Part shown: positions 17,390 through 25,568 of the stretch, in pieces
How positions within the stretch are numbered: position 1 is the stretch's first letter
How the letters are laid out: each line of letters opens with the position of its first letter
Assembly (NCBI RefSeq): GCF_000160135.1
Contig: NZ_GG729934.1
Coordinates: 474,126-538,125 of the forward strand
Direction: 5' to 3'
Length of the DNA stretch: 64,000 bases
Source of the DNA: Oribacterium sp. oral taxon 078 str. F0262
Lineage (GTDB): Bacteria > Bacillota > Clostridia > Lachnospirales > Lachnospiraceae
Made by a program: the position numbers and the translations under genes
The notes under the pieces: generated by a model
What the model was told of the DNA's origin: nothing
What the model saw: the letters and a program-made list of their open reading frames with translations, nothing else
The model's database searches: none

Positions 17390-18349
17390 CTATGCCTTCC
17401 CGGCATCTGTTCTCATGGCAGGGAGCAGGGCGGATTCTCTCCTCCTTATCGTTTTTCTCTTTACGATAAGGGAAAGCGACAAAATGAGAATCGTGACCAG
17501 ATACGGCATCATCAGCACAAACTGCGCGGGAAAGCCATAGGCCTGCAGTCTGGCCCCGACGGAATCCGAAAAGCCGAATAAGAGACAGCCTACGGAGGTC
17601 AGAATCGGATTCGCCCCGCCGAAATACATCGCGGCGACTCCCATGAATCCTCGATTATTCGTCATATTTTCGACAAACTGCGAGCTGTAGCCAAGGGAAA
17701 GATGTGCTCCCGCCAGTCCTCCGATGAGGCCGGAAATCAGCATCGCCTGGTAGCGGACCGTATCGACGGGAATTCCGGCGGTCCGGGCGGCATCCGGAAA
17801 TTTCCCGACGGCCCGGAGGCGCAGTCCCCAAACCGTCTTATAAAACAGAAATTCCAGAAAAAGCACGAGAAAAAGCACCAGCCATTCCGTGAGGCAGCAG
17901 TCATTCCATAAGTCCCCCAGGATCGGCACATGCTCGAGAAAAGCAAAATGCAGCCTTGGAATGACGGAAAGACCCGGATCGGAAAAGCTTCCGCTCGTCT
18001 TGAAAATTGCCTGCAGCAGAAATTTACTGATTGCAATGGCAAAAAGATTCACCCCCATCCCGATTGCGCAGATTTCCGAGTGATACTTGATGTGTCCTAC
18101 AGCCATGATCAGCGAGATCAGAGCCCCGCTCAGCATTGCCGCGAATACCCCAAGAATCCATGTTCCCGTGAAAAAGCTGACTGTCACTGCCGTAAACGCG
18201 CCGACGAGCATGATTCCCTCTGTGCCGATATTCAGGATATTGGCCTGCTGCGTGATTGCCGCACATAAGGCCGCGTAGATGATCGGCGCGGAGGCCCGGA
18301 ATGTAGCATAGATCAGCGACAGATTAAATATTTTCCCTGAATTTCCCAT
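17390..18349 (-). CDS. nupQ: Nucleoside ABC transporter permease (NupQ-like)
   Basis: 319-residue permease of the branched-chain/BMP-associated family, with about 8-9 membrane segments. Motifs: APIIYAALCAAITQQANILNIGTEGIMLVGAF and SLGYSSQFVENMTNNRGFMGVAAMYFGGANP, typical of YufQ/NupQ. It pairs with the next gene upstream to form the membrane channel of the transporter. Its ATG overlaps the nupP stop by one base (TAATG) and uses GGAGGAAGC within the nupP end. The gene order bmp-ATPase-permease-permease is the same as Bacillus nupNOPQ. Confidence 0.92.
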   Translation of the reverse strand: MGNSGKIFNLSLIYATFRASAPIIYAALCAAITQQANILNIGTEGIMLVGAFTAVTVSFFTGTWILGVFAAMLSGALISLIMAVGHIKYHSEICAIGMGVNLFAIAISKFLLQAIFKTSGSFSDPGLSVIPRLHFAFLEHVPILGDLWNDCCLTEWLVLFLVLFLEFLFYKTVWGLRLRAVGKFPDAARTAGIPVDTVRYQAMLISGLIGGLAGAHLSLGYSSQFVENMTNNRGFMGVAAMYFGGANPILTSVGCLLFGFSDSVGARLQAYGFPAQFVLMMPYLVTILILSLSLIVKRKTIRRRESALLPAMRTDAGKA

Positions 18350-19407
18350 TAGCTTCCTCCCTCTTCCTCCGCCCCGGAAGGAAGACTGAGCGCCTCCCTC
18401 TTTTTTCCTTTGCGCCGTTCCAGGACAAAATCCATTGTGGCGACAATGATGAATACCGCAGATACCGTATCCACTATGGACTTCGGAACATTCGTGGCCT
18501 GCTGCATCGCCATGGCTCCGGCTTTTAAAACGGAGAGAAAAAAGGCGATAAATGGCGTGAAGAAAACATTGGATTTCACAATTAAGGCGGCGAGCATGCC
18601 GTTGATTCCCAGGTCCTTTGCGAAATTATCCAGATAATAGCCATGTACCCCCAGGACCTCGATGCAGCCCGCGATCCCGCCGAGCATCCCCGAGAGAAGC
18701 ATGCAGGATATGAATACGCGTTTGGAAGAGGTCCCTGTGTAATCCGCATTCATTGGATTTGTCCCCACCATTTTGATTTTATACCCCCATTTGCTTTTAC
18801 AGAGCATAAGGATAATCAGAATGACCAGAAAAATTGCGATAAAGATTCCCGCATTGGCTGAAGACGGCTTTATGATTTTGGGCAGGGTCACCAGTACGGG
18901 CGCTGACTGAGGAATCGCGGATCCCGCGCTCATCGGTCCACTCACGAGATACGAAGCGATATAGACTGCCACCGTATTCATCAAAATCGTCACACAGACC
19001 TCCGATACATTGTAGTACACCTTTAATACCGCCGGAATCAGCGCCCATAGTCCCGATACGATCACAGCCCCCAAAAAGCATGCGGCATAGAGAAGAGACA
19101 CCGGGAGAAAGCCCCAGTTAATTCCGATATACGCCGCGGTAATTCCCCCGAGAATTACCTCTCCCTCCACTCCGACATTGAACGCCCCCGCCTTCGCCGC
19201 AAGCGCAAAGGCCGTAGAGGTCAGAAGAAGCGGCGTAAAGCCCGCTATCACGGTCCCAAGCCCCAGCCTCGTCCCGAAGGCGCCTCTCAGCAAAGCGGCA
19301 TAGGCCAGTATCGGATTTTCTCCAATAAGAAGGATGAATAATGCGCCGATTCCCAGGGCCATCGCGAGAATGAGCAAAATCCTGAATACAGCCCTATATG
19401 CGTTCAT
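18349..19407 (-). CDS. nupP: Nucleoside ABC transporter permease (NupP-like)
   Basis: 352-residue permease with about ten membrane segments. Conserved pieces are TSTAFALAAKAGAFNVGVEGEVILGGI, the NVSEVCVTILMNTVAVYIASYLVSGP loop and KMVGTNPMNADYTGTSSKRVFISCMLLSGMLGGIAG, the EAA-like cytoplasmic coupling region. It forms a heterodimer with the NupQ-like protein. The start overlaps the ATPase gene by 14 bp, with AGAGGAAAG upstream, implying coupled translation. The C-terminal tail is charged (RRKGKKREA...EEEGGS). Confidence 0.92.
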   Translation of the reverse strand: MNAYRAVFRILLILAMALGIGALFILLIGENPILAYAALLRGAFGTRLGLGTVIAGFTPLLLTSTAFALAAKAGAFNVGVEGEVILGGITAAYIGINWGFLPVSLLYAACFLGAVIVSGLWALIPAVLKVYYNVSEVCVTILMNTVAVYIASYLVSGPMSAGSAIPQSAPVLVTLPKIIKPSSANAGIFIAIFLVILIILMLCKSKWGYKIKMVGTNPMNADYTGTSSKRVFISCMLLSGMLGGIAGCIEVLGVHGYYLDNFAKDLGINGMLAALIVKSNVFFTPFIAFFLSVLKAGAMAMQQATNVPKSIVDTVSAVFIIVATMDFVLERRKGKKREALSLPSGAEEEGGS

Positions 19408-20935
19408 ATTTTCTTTCCTCTTTCCCGCCTCCCATCATAAGGAGCCCCAGATTATTTTCGTTCGCATCCGATACCGGCATTTCCCCGGTGATTCTGCCCT
19501 CATGGATCACGATAATACGGTCGGAAAGAGAGAGAATTTCCTCCAGCTCCGCCGAGACCAGCAGGATCCCGCTCCCCTCTCTTCTGGCTTTCTCCAAAGC
19601 GGCCCTTATGGATTCTATCGCCCCGATATCCACTCCTCTTGTGGGCTGTGCCGCTATCAAAACCTTCTTTTTCAGAGACAGCTCTCTCGCGACCACCAGC
19701 TTCTGCGCATTCCCGCCGGAAAGCGCTGCGCTTGGCCCCTTGCAGTTGTTCGGGCGGATGTCAAAGCTTCTGATCAGCTCTTCACCATGGCGTTCCATCG
19801 CCCTTTGGTTCAGATAAGGCCCCTTCGAATACGGCGCCTGATCGATTTCTACGGAAAGCAGATTTTCCAGGACGTTCATGCTGCGGTTTAATCCTCTGAC
19901 ATTTCTGTCTTCCGGAATGTGAGAAAGCCCCAGCTTTCTGATCCTCTTCGGCGTCTGATTCGCGATATCAATGCCGTCTAAAAGGATCCTTCCCCTCTCA
20001 ACCCTCCTTAAGCCCGTAATTGCCTCAATCAGCTCCGACTGTCCGTTTCCGTCGATCCCCGCGAGGCCGAGGATCTCGCCCTCCCGGAGGGAAAATGACA
20101 TTCCGCGAATCTTCGAGCTCTCCTTTGCGCTGGGAACCCAGACATCGCAAAGCTCCAGCACCACCTCTCCAGGCACGCCTCTTTTCCCTCCTCCGCTCAA
20201 AAAGACCTCTCTCCCGATCATATGCTTCGTGAGCTCCAGCGGGGAGGTCTCCTCCTTATTCATGCTTCCGCGGAATACCCCCTGCCGCATGACAGAAATT
20301 CTGTCGGAAATATCCATGACCTCATTCAGCTTATGGGAGATAAAGACCAGAGACTTCCCCTCTTTTTTGAGATTTCTCATAATCTCGAAAAGCTTCTGCG
20401 TCTCCTGTGGCGTAAGGACCGCCGTGGGCTCATCCAATATGATAATCTCCGCTCCCCTCATCAGAGTCTTTATGATCTCAACGCGCTGTGCCTCCCCTAC
20501 GGAAATCTGTCCCACCTTTTTGTCCAGCGGAAGCTCCAGATGGTAGAGCTCAATGTACTTCCGGATCTCCTTCTCTGCCTTTGCGAAGTCGATCTTCAGA
20601 CCTTTTTTAGGCTCAAAGCCAAGAATAATGTTTTCCAAAACGCTAAGCTCATTGACCAGCATGAATTCCTGGTGCACCATGCCGATTCCATGCTCGATCG
20701 CGATGCCGGGATTTAATCTCAGCATCCTTTCGCCCTTGATGAAGATTTCCCCTTTGTCGATCGGATACATCCCATAGAGGAGCTTCATCATGGTAGATTT
20801 TCCGGCGCCATTTTCTCCGATTAAAGAATGGATCTCTCCCTTTTTCAGATTGAAGCTACCATCTTTGACCGCGCAGACCTCAGCGAATGATTTGGACACC
20901 GAAAGCATCTCAACGACATATTCTTCCTTCACCAT
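19394..20935 (-). CDS. nupO: Nucleoside ABC transporter ATPase, tandem ABC domains (NupO-like)
   Basis: 513 residues with two ABC domains. The first has Walker A GENGAGKSTMMKLL, signature SVGEAQRVEIIK and Walker B IIILDEPTAVLTPQE. The second has a weaker Walker A (GIDGNGQSELIEAI), signature ALSGGNAQKLVVAREL and AAQPTRGVDIGAIE. The degenerate second P-loop is normal for this RbsA/YufO-type family, in which one site drives hydrolysis. It powers the NupP/NupQ channel. The ATG at 20935 is very near GGGAGG, so the adjacent GTG at 20932 may be the real start. It is separated from bmp by an 83-bp gap with a hairpin, which may lower downstream expression. Confidence 0.94.
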   Translation of the reverse strand: MVKEEYVVEMLSVSKSFAEVCAVKDGSFNLKKGEIHSLIGENGAGKSTMMKLLYGMYPIDKGEIFIKGERMLRLNPGIAIEHGIGMVHQEFMLVNELSVLENIILGFEPKKGLKIDFAKAEKEIRKYIELYHLELPLDKKVGQISVGEAQRVEIIKTLMRGAEIIILDEPTAVLTPQETQKLFEIMRNLKKEGKSLVFISHKLNEVMDISDRISVMRQGVFRGSMNKEETSPLELTKHMIGREVFLSGGGKRGVPGEVVLELCDVWVPSAKESSKIRGMSFSLREGEILGLAGIDGNGQSELIEAITGLRRVERGRILLDGIDIANQTPKRIRKLGLSHIPEDRNVRGLNRSMNVLENLLSVEIDQAPYSKGPYLNQRAMERHGEELIRSFDIRPNNCKGPSAALSGGNAQKLVVARELSLKKKVLIAAQPTRGVDIGAIESIRAALEKARREGSGILLVSAELEEILSLSDRIIVIHEGRITGEMPVSDANENNLGLLMMGGGKEERKYERI

Positions 20936-20967
20936 CGCCTCCCAAAACCCGATTTTGGATCGAAGGA

Positions 20968-20996
20968 ATGTGAAGTCCTCTTTCCGGGCTTCACAT
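20968..20996 (-). other. Intercistronic hairpin between bmp and nupO
   Basis: Perfect 8-bp inverted repeat ATGTGAAG / CTTCACAT with a 13-nt loop, without a U-tract. Placed just after the binding-protein gene, it is the usual position for an mRNA-stabilising element that raises binding-protein levels over the membrane components. Confidence 0.5.
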
Positions 20997-21018
20997 CCTC
21001 TCTTCTTTACTGCAGGCT

Positions 21019-22125
21019 TTAGGCTTCCGGCCCGAAGCCCTCGTAATTTTTAACCTCTATTTCTCCAGAGGCAATCTTCTTCTCCAGCTCTTCACACTTG
21101 TCCACGATATCCTGGGGGAATTTCTCCCCAAGCGCTTTCTTCATCACGGAAAAATCCGTCAGACTGACTCCTCCCTCTGCAAGCGTCAGATACTGTGTCG
21201 TCCCTCCGCGGAAGCTTCCGTCTGCGGCCGCCTGAATGATAAGATAGCAGGCATTGTCCACCCTCTTTACCATAGAGGTCAGTACAGAGCCCGGCTGATC
21301 CGCGTCCTGATTCAGATCCACGCCGATGGCATATTCCCCGGCCTCCTTCGCCGCTTCCAGGACTCCGGTTCCCGTTCCGGACGCGACATTCATGACAATG
21401 TCAGCCCCCTGCTCATATTGGGCCAGCGTCAGCTCCTTTCCCTTCAGAGGGTCCGACCAAGACCCCGCAAAAGACTGAAGGATGGAGATATCGGGGGCAA
21501 TATACTTTGCGCCCTGTTCATAGCCGACATAAAAATCATGCAGGACAGGGATATCCATCCCTCCTACCCAGCCTATGATATGCTCCGGGTTTACTCCCTT
21601 GATCTCTGTCTTCTGGGTGAACATCGCCGCAGCCGCCCCCGCCAGAAAGGATCCCTGATTCTGTGCGAAGCTGATAGATTCCACATTGGGGAGATCCACC
21701 TTTGTATCGATGATCGCGAATTTGATCTTCGGATAATCAGGAGCATGCTTTGCAATATAATCCGCCATATTGGAGGAGCTTCCGATCACCAGATCATAGC
21801 CCCCTTCACAAGCGGAAAGCAGATTCGCCTCCCATTCCTGCGCGCTAGTCCCCTCCAGAGACTTTAATTCAATGCCAAAATCCGAAACGGCCTTCTGCGC
21901 TCCGGCATTGCAGGAATCATTGTAGGATTTATCTCCCAGATTCCCCGTATAAACAATGCAGACTCTGAGCTTTTCCTTTTTTTCGTCCCCTTCCGGCTCC
22001 GCACTTTTTGCAGAGCTTCCCTTTTCCTCCGCCTTTTGAGATGCCGCCTCATTGGCCGAAGGGCCGCAGGCTCCGAGCATCAGGATGACGGCCATGGCAA
22101 GCAAGATACCGATCGCTCTCTTCAT
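21019..22125 (-). CDS. nupN: BMP-family nucleoside-binding lipoprotein
   Basis: 368 residues. Lipoprotein signal peptide MKRAIGILLAMAVILMLGAC with lipidated Cys20, then a short acidic linker. The mature part shows RVCIVYTGNLGDKSYNDSCNAGAQKAV, VIGSSSNMADYIAKHAPDYPKIKFAIIDT, SISFAQNQGSFLAGAAAAM and IGWVGGMDIPVLHDFYVGYEQGAKY, the basic-membrane-protein (PnrA/Med) fold that binds purine nucleosides. It delivers substrate to NupOPQ on the outer face of the membrane. First gene of the operon, with a perfect AAAAGGAGG site. The exact nucleoside range is inferred. Confidence 0.93.
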   Translation of the reverse strand: MKRAIGILLAMAVILMLGACGPSANEAASQKAEEKGSSAKSAEPEGDEKKEKLRVCIVYTGNLGDKSYNDSCNAGAQKAVSDFGIELKSLEGTSAQEWEANLLSACEGGYDLVIGSSSNMADYIAKHAPDYPKIKFAIIDTKVDLPNVESISFAQNQGSFLAGAAAAMFTQKTEIKGVNPEHIIGWVGGMDIPVLHDFYVGYEQGAKYIAPDISILQSFAGSWSDPLKGKELTLAQYEQGADIVMNVASGTGTGVLEAAKEAGEYAIGVDLNQDADQPGSVLTSMVKRVDNACYLIIQAAADGSFRGGTTQYLTLAEGGVSLTDFSVMKKALGEKFPQDIVDKCEELEKKIASGEIEVKNYEGFGPEA

Positions 22126-22155
22126 TTTTCCTCCTTTTCTTTTTCATTTCACACG

Positions 22156-22173
22156 TAGGAAAATAGTTTCCTA
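22156..22173 (-). promoter_or_regulatory. Palindromic operator candidate in the bmp leader
   Basis: On the minus strand TAGGAAACTATTTTCCTA: an 18-bp inverted repeat with eight of nine pairs matching. It lies about 15-30 bp after the predicted transcription start and 30 bp before the bmp ATG, a roadblock position for a repressor. The LacI-kinase fusion encoded at 25569 is the nearest candidate regulator. This link is inference. Confidence 0.55.
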
Positions 22174-22192
22174 TATCATTTTCTTAATCTCT

Positions 22193-22221
22193 AAGATAGA
22201 CGATAAGTCCTCCTCTGTCAA
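22193..22221 (-). promoter_or_regulatory. Promoter of the nucleoside operon
   Basis: Minus strand: perfect -35 TTGACA (22221-22216), 17-bp spacer, -10 TATCTT (22198-22193). It directs the bmp-nupOPQ-iunH-M20-GATase-rbsK operon. Confidence 0.65.
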
Positions 22222-22496
22222 GAGCGAATTTTGTGAATAATACCCTGTAAGCGCGATATATCTCCCTATTCTTATGAGCATAATTATGAATATATGTTTT
22301 ATTATAAGCTCACAACTATCTTATAATTCATTCTTGCAAGTTTATGCTTGTTTGTTTTAGTCGCTAATGCTATGTTAATTATATTAGTCTCCGTCAGACG
22401 CCGGAAGGGCCGCCGTAATTCTACGCGCAGCATCCCGGCGGGGATATTTCAGTAAAATGATTCAGATCTTGGGAACTATTCTTCGGGAGGCATAGC
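22222..22496. other. Divergent control region: AT-rich part and GC-rich leader
   Basis: This stretch holds no gene. Positions 22240-22390 are strongly AT-rich and must contain the plus-strand promoter, although no convincing -35/-10 pair was found. Positions 22391-22443 form a GC-rich island in which CGCCGG and CCGCCG can each pair with the same downstream CCGGCGGG, giving two mutually exclusive stems. At 22470-22485 the sequence GGGAACTATTCTTC partly repeats the bmp-leader palindrome (12 of 18 positions) immediately before the ribosome-binding site of the DUF5058 gene. Confidence 0.5.
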
Positions 22497-23207
22497 ATGA
22501 AAGATGTAAGCGAAGTCCAATCGGTCTCCAATCTGCCGATCATATGGGTTTTATGTGCCGCCACGGTTCTGATTTCCGTACTTCAGACCACGCTTTATGT
22601 CAGGAAATGTCTTTCAATATCGAAAAAATCGCAGCTGGACCCTTCCCTCTCCAGGCAGGCCTTCCGAATCGGCATGATTTCGGCCATCGGACCTGCGCTC
22701 GGAGTCTTTATCGTCATGGTAGGACTGATGGCTTCCATCGGAGGTCCCATGGCCTGGCTCAGACTTTCCATTATCGGCGCTGCCCCGACGGAGCTCTCCG
22801 CCGCAAGGATCGGAGCGGAGGCCTATGGCGCGGAGCTCGGTTCCGACAAATATACTCTCACAGCTCTTGCGGTTTCCTGGTTCACCATGGCCCTCAACGG
22901 AGCGGGCTGGCTTCTTTTCACGGGCATTGCGACCCCTTCCCTTGAAATCCTGCGAAACAAGGTCTCCGGAGGGGACGCAAAGTGGCTTGTCATTTTGAGC
23001 GGGGCCTGTTCTCTGGGGATCTTCGGCTATCTGAATTCCGGCGATATCCTTAAGGGCTGGGGAAACAGAACCGCGGTTATCGTCGGTGCTCTCGCCATGA
23101 TTTTCCTCGTAAAAACCGTATGCAAAAAGTTCCCGAAGCTGATGGAGTATTCCCTCGGAATCGCGATGCTCATCGGAATCGCCGCCGCGATATTGGTGGA
23201 GCCCTGA
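22497..23207 (+). CDS. DUF5058 family membrane protein
   Basis: 236 residues with about six membrane segments. The segments IGMISAIGPALGVFIVMVGLMASIGGPMAWLRLSIIGAAPTE and AVSWFTMALNGAGWLLFTG match the DUF5058 family, whose function is not established. It is likely a transporter component. GGGAGG six bases before the ATG supports the start. It is followed by another hydrophobic protein (89 bp) and then an M20D amidohydrolase, a grouping that suggests uptake of an amide or peptide-like compound followed by hydrolysis. It is transcribed divergently from the nucleoside operon. Confidence 0.8.
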   Translation: MKDVSEVQSVSNLPIIWVLCAATVLISVLQTTLYVRKCLSISKKSQLDPSLSRQAFRIGMISAIGPALGVFIVMVGLMASIGGPMAWLRLSIIGAAPTELSAARIGAEAYGAELGSDKYTLTALAVSWFTMALNGAGWLLFTGIATPSLEILRNKVSGGDAKWLVILSGACSLGIFGYLNSGDILKGWGNRTAVIVGALAMIFLVKTVCKKFPKLMEYSLGIAMLIGIAAAILVEP

Positions 23208-23295
23208 GGGATAAGCGGAGTTCCGAAATCCCGCAGTTTCATATGCAGCAGCTGTCATGGAAATTTTCCGCGCTTTTCGGAGAAAGGAGAAGACT

Positions 23296-23964
23296 GTGAA
23301 GGAAGAGGAGCTGATGAAGGAATGGAAAAGCTCTTCCATTCGCATAGGCAGTCCCACAAATATCATGGCTGCCTTGACTGCCTTTATCCCCGTAATCTGG
23401 CTGTGCAGCAGCCATAATTGCTGGCCTCCGCTGCAGACCGTCCTGACCGCATGGGGAATGGTGGCCGCATCCTTCGGTGCCTTTTATTTCGTGGAGCCGA
23501 TATCCTACTACGCCGCGCTGGGGATGACCGGAACCTATCTGAGCTTTTTATCGGGAAACATCGGAAATATGCGTGTCCCCTGTGCCGCCTTGGCCCTGGA
23601 CACAACGGGTTCCAAGCCGGGGACTCTGCAGGCGGAGCTCGTTTCCACCATGGCTATCTGCGGCTCCATCATCACCAATCTGATCGCCACCAGCTCGGCG
23701 GTACTGATCGGCTCCGCCGTCTTATCCGTGCTCCCGGCGATCGTCGTAGACGGACTCACAAAATATGCGAGCTCCGCAATCTTTGGGGCAACCTTCGGAA
23801 ACTTCGCCATAAAGTATCCAAAGCTTGCCGTCTTTGCTCTGCTGATCCCGGTCCTGCTCAAACGCTTCACATCCTTCCCTCCTGCCTTTGTCATCGCATT
23901 TTCAGTCTTTGGCACTCTCCTGATCGCGAGAATCTTTTATAAAAACAAGTGGATAAGCTCATAA
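23296..23964 (+). CDS. Polytopic membrane protein, partner of DUF5058
   Basis: About 222 residues from a GTG at 23296 with AAAGGAGA upstream; the frame also allows 23257 or ATG 23314. Six or so membrane segments, with repeated small-residue motifs (YYAALGMTGTYLSFLSGNIGNMRVPCA, AVLIGSAVLSVLPAIVVDGL, ASSAIFGATFGNFAIKYPK). I do not recognise a named family, and no catalytic or ATP-binding motif is present. Position between a DUF5058 gene and an amidohydrolase gene, with tight spacing, suggests the two membrane proteins form one complex, perhaps a two-subunit permease. Confidence 0.7.
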   Translation: MKEEELMKEWKSSSIRIGSPTNIMAALTAFIPVIWLCSSHNCWPPLQTVLTAWGMVAASFGAFYFVEPISYYAALGMTGTYLSFLSGNIGNMRVPCAALALDTTGSKPGTLQAELVSTMAICGSIITNLIATSSAVLIGSAVLSVLPAIVVDGLTKYASSAIFGATFGNFAIKYPKLAVFALLIPVLLKRFTSFPPAFVIAFSVFGTLLIARIFYKNKWISS

Positions 23965-23990
23965 CGCCATGCCGATAAGGAGGATTTATC

Positions 23991-25172
23991 ATGTGGGAAA
24001 AATGTAAAGAACTGCAGGACAAGCTGCTTCGCATGCGGCGGGATCTCCACCAGATTCCGGAGCTTGGCGGAGATCTCCCGAAGACCCGCGCTTATCTGGA
24101 AGAGCGGCTTCAGGAGATGGGGATTCCCTTCGAGGAAAACAGCTTTGACAGCGGTCTGATCGCGACGATACAGGGTTTTAAGGATGGTCCTGTCCTCGCT
24201 CTCCGCGCGGATATGGATGCTCTTCCGATCACGGAAGAAAATGAGGTGGATTACATCTCCAGGCATAAGGGCTGCATGCATGCCTGCGGCCATGATACCC
24301 ATATGGCGATGCTGCTGGGAGCCGCGGAGCTCCTTTTCAAAAACAGGGATCGGATCCCCGGCAGTATCCGCCTTTTGTTTCAGACGGATGAGGAGGGCGC
24401 TCAAGGGGCCAGAAGGATGGTCGATCATGGCTGCATGGACGGCGTGAGCGCAGTCTTCGGGACCCATATCGGGACCATTCTTTCGAAGGAAATCCCCGCC
24501 GGGACGGTGATATGTACGCCCGGCTGCTGCATGGCCTCCTTTGACAAGTTTATAGTGCGGATCCATGGCTCCGGCTGCCACGGTTCAACCCCGGAAAAGG
24601 GAGTCGATCCCATCAATATAGGAGCACATCTCATCCTCTCCCTGCAGGAGATCCTTGCGAGAGAAATCCCCGCGGTAAAGCCTGCGGTCCTGACCGTCGG
24701 ACATGTGGAGGCCGGGAAGACCTATAATGTCATACCAACGGAATTTCTTCTGGAGGGCACGATCCGGACCCTGGACAAGGAAACCCGCGATTTCCTCGCA
24801 AAAAGGATTCAGGAGATCTCTTCTCAGACCGCGGCGCTCTTCCGCGGAAGCGCAGAAGTGCAGATGATCTGGGGAGCGCCCCCTGTGGTCAACGATCCCG
24901 CCATGGCAATGCTGGTCGCCGACTGCGCGCGGGAAGTCGTCGGAGCGGAGAAGACGATAGACCATGTGGATGCGCCGAACATGGGGGGAGAGGACTTCGC
25001 CTATTATCTGGAGAAGGCTCCCGGAGCCTTTATCTTCCTAAGCTCCTCCAATAAAGAAAAAGGAAGCGATGTCTCCCATCATAACCCCAGGTTTAACGTC
25101 GACGAGGATGTCCTCTGGATCGGATCCGCTCTCTTTGTGAAAATTGTCGAGAAATACTTTCACATAGAATAG
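23991..25172 (+). CDS. M20D family amidohydrolase
   Basis: 393 residues of the M20D (IAA-amino acid hydrolase / N-acyl-amino acid amidohydrolase) subfamily. Motifs: MRRDLHQIPELGG, LALRADMDALPITEE, HACGHDTHMAMLLGAAELL with the metal-binding Cys/His, FQTDEEGAQGARRM, and NMGGEDFAYYLEKAPGAF near the end. It is cytoplasmic and releases an amino acid or carboxylate from an amide-linked substrate. AAGGAGG precedes the ATG. It follows two membrane proteins in the same direction, so it probably acts on what they import. A second, differently built M20 enzyme is encoded in the divergent operon. Confidence 0.9.
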   Translation: MWEKCKELQDKLLRMRRDLHQIPELGGDLPKTRAYLEERLQEMGIPFEENSFDSGLIATIQGFKDGPVLALRADMDALPITEENEVDYISRHKGCMHACGHDTHMAMLLGAAELLFKNRDRIPGSIRLLFQTDEEGAQGARRMVDHGCMDGVSAVFGTHIGTILSKEIPAGTVICTPGCCMASFDKFIVRIHGSGCHGSTPEKGVDPINIGAHLILSLQEILAREIPAVKPAVLTVGHVEAGKTYNVIPTEFLLEGTIRTLDKETRDFLAKRIQEISSQTAALFRGSAEVQMIWGAPPVVNDPAMAMLVADCAREVVGAEKTIDHVDAPNMGGEDFAYYLEKAPGAFIFLSSSNKEKGSDVSHHNPRFNVDEDVLWIGSALFVKIVEKYFHIE

Positions 25173-25201
25173 CGGCGCAGCAGGCAGAAAGGCAGGCTCC
25201 T

Positions 25202-25489
25202 ATGATTCCGCAGATTCCGCAGCTAAGTCTTTTTCTGTCCTATGCCCTCCTTCTTCTGCTTGCGATGTATATTTTTGTATACATCCCGAACAAAAAGAGG
25301 CATTCCGCTCAAAAGCATATGCTCGCTTCTCTCAAGGAAGGGGATGAGGTGATCACCATAGGGGGAATCGTCGGAATCGTTTCCGAGCGGGACGGCGACT
25401 ATGTCACGCTTCTCATCGACAAAGAAAAAGAGGTCCATATCAGAGTAGTTCTCTATGCAATACGGCAGATAAAAGCGGCGAAACCTTAG
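25202..25489 (+). CDS. yajC: Preprotein translocase subunit YajC-like
   Basis: 95 residues: one N-terminal membrane segment (LSLFLSYALLLLLAMYIFVYIP) followed by the YajC core KEGDEVITIGGIVGIVSERDGDYVTLLID. YajC associates with SecDF in the membrane. The location is odd: secD and secF are not in this window and the gene is 29 bp behind an amidohydrolase gene. It may be a second, recruited YajC copy. The N-terminus IPQIPQLS is not typical. Confidence 0.82.
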   Translation: MIPQIPQLSLFLSYALLLLLAMYIFVYIPNKKRHSAQKHMLASLKEGDEVITIGGIVGIVSERDGDYVTLLIDKEKEVHIRVVLYAIRQIKAAKP

Positions 25490-25568
25490 AGGAGAGGGGA
25501 GCATGGTTTCCCCTCTCTCTTTTCTTTCCCATGATATCTGCTGAAGATCGGGGACTTTGGAGGAATTT

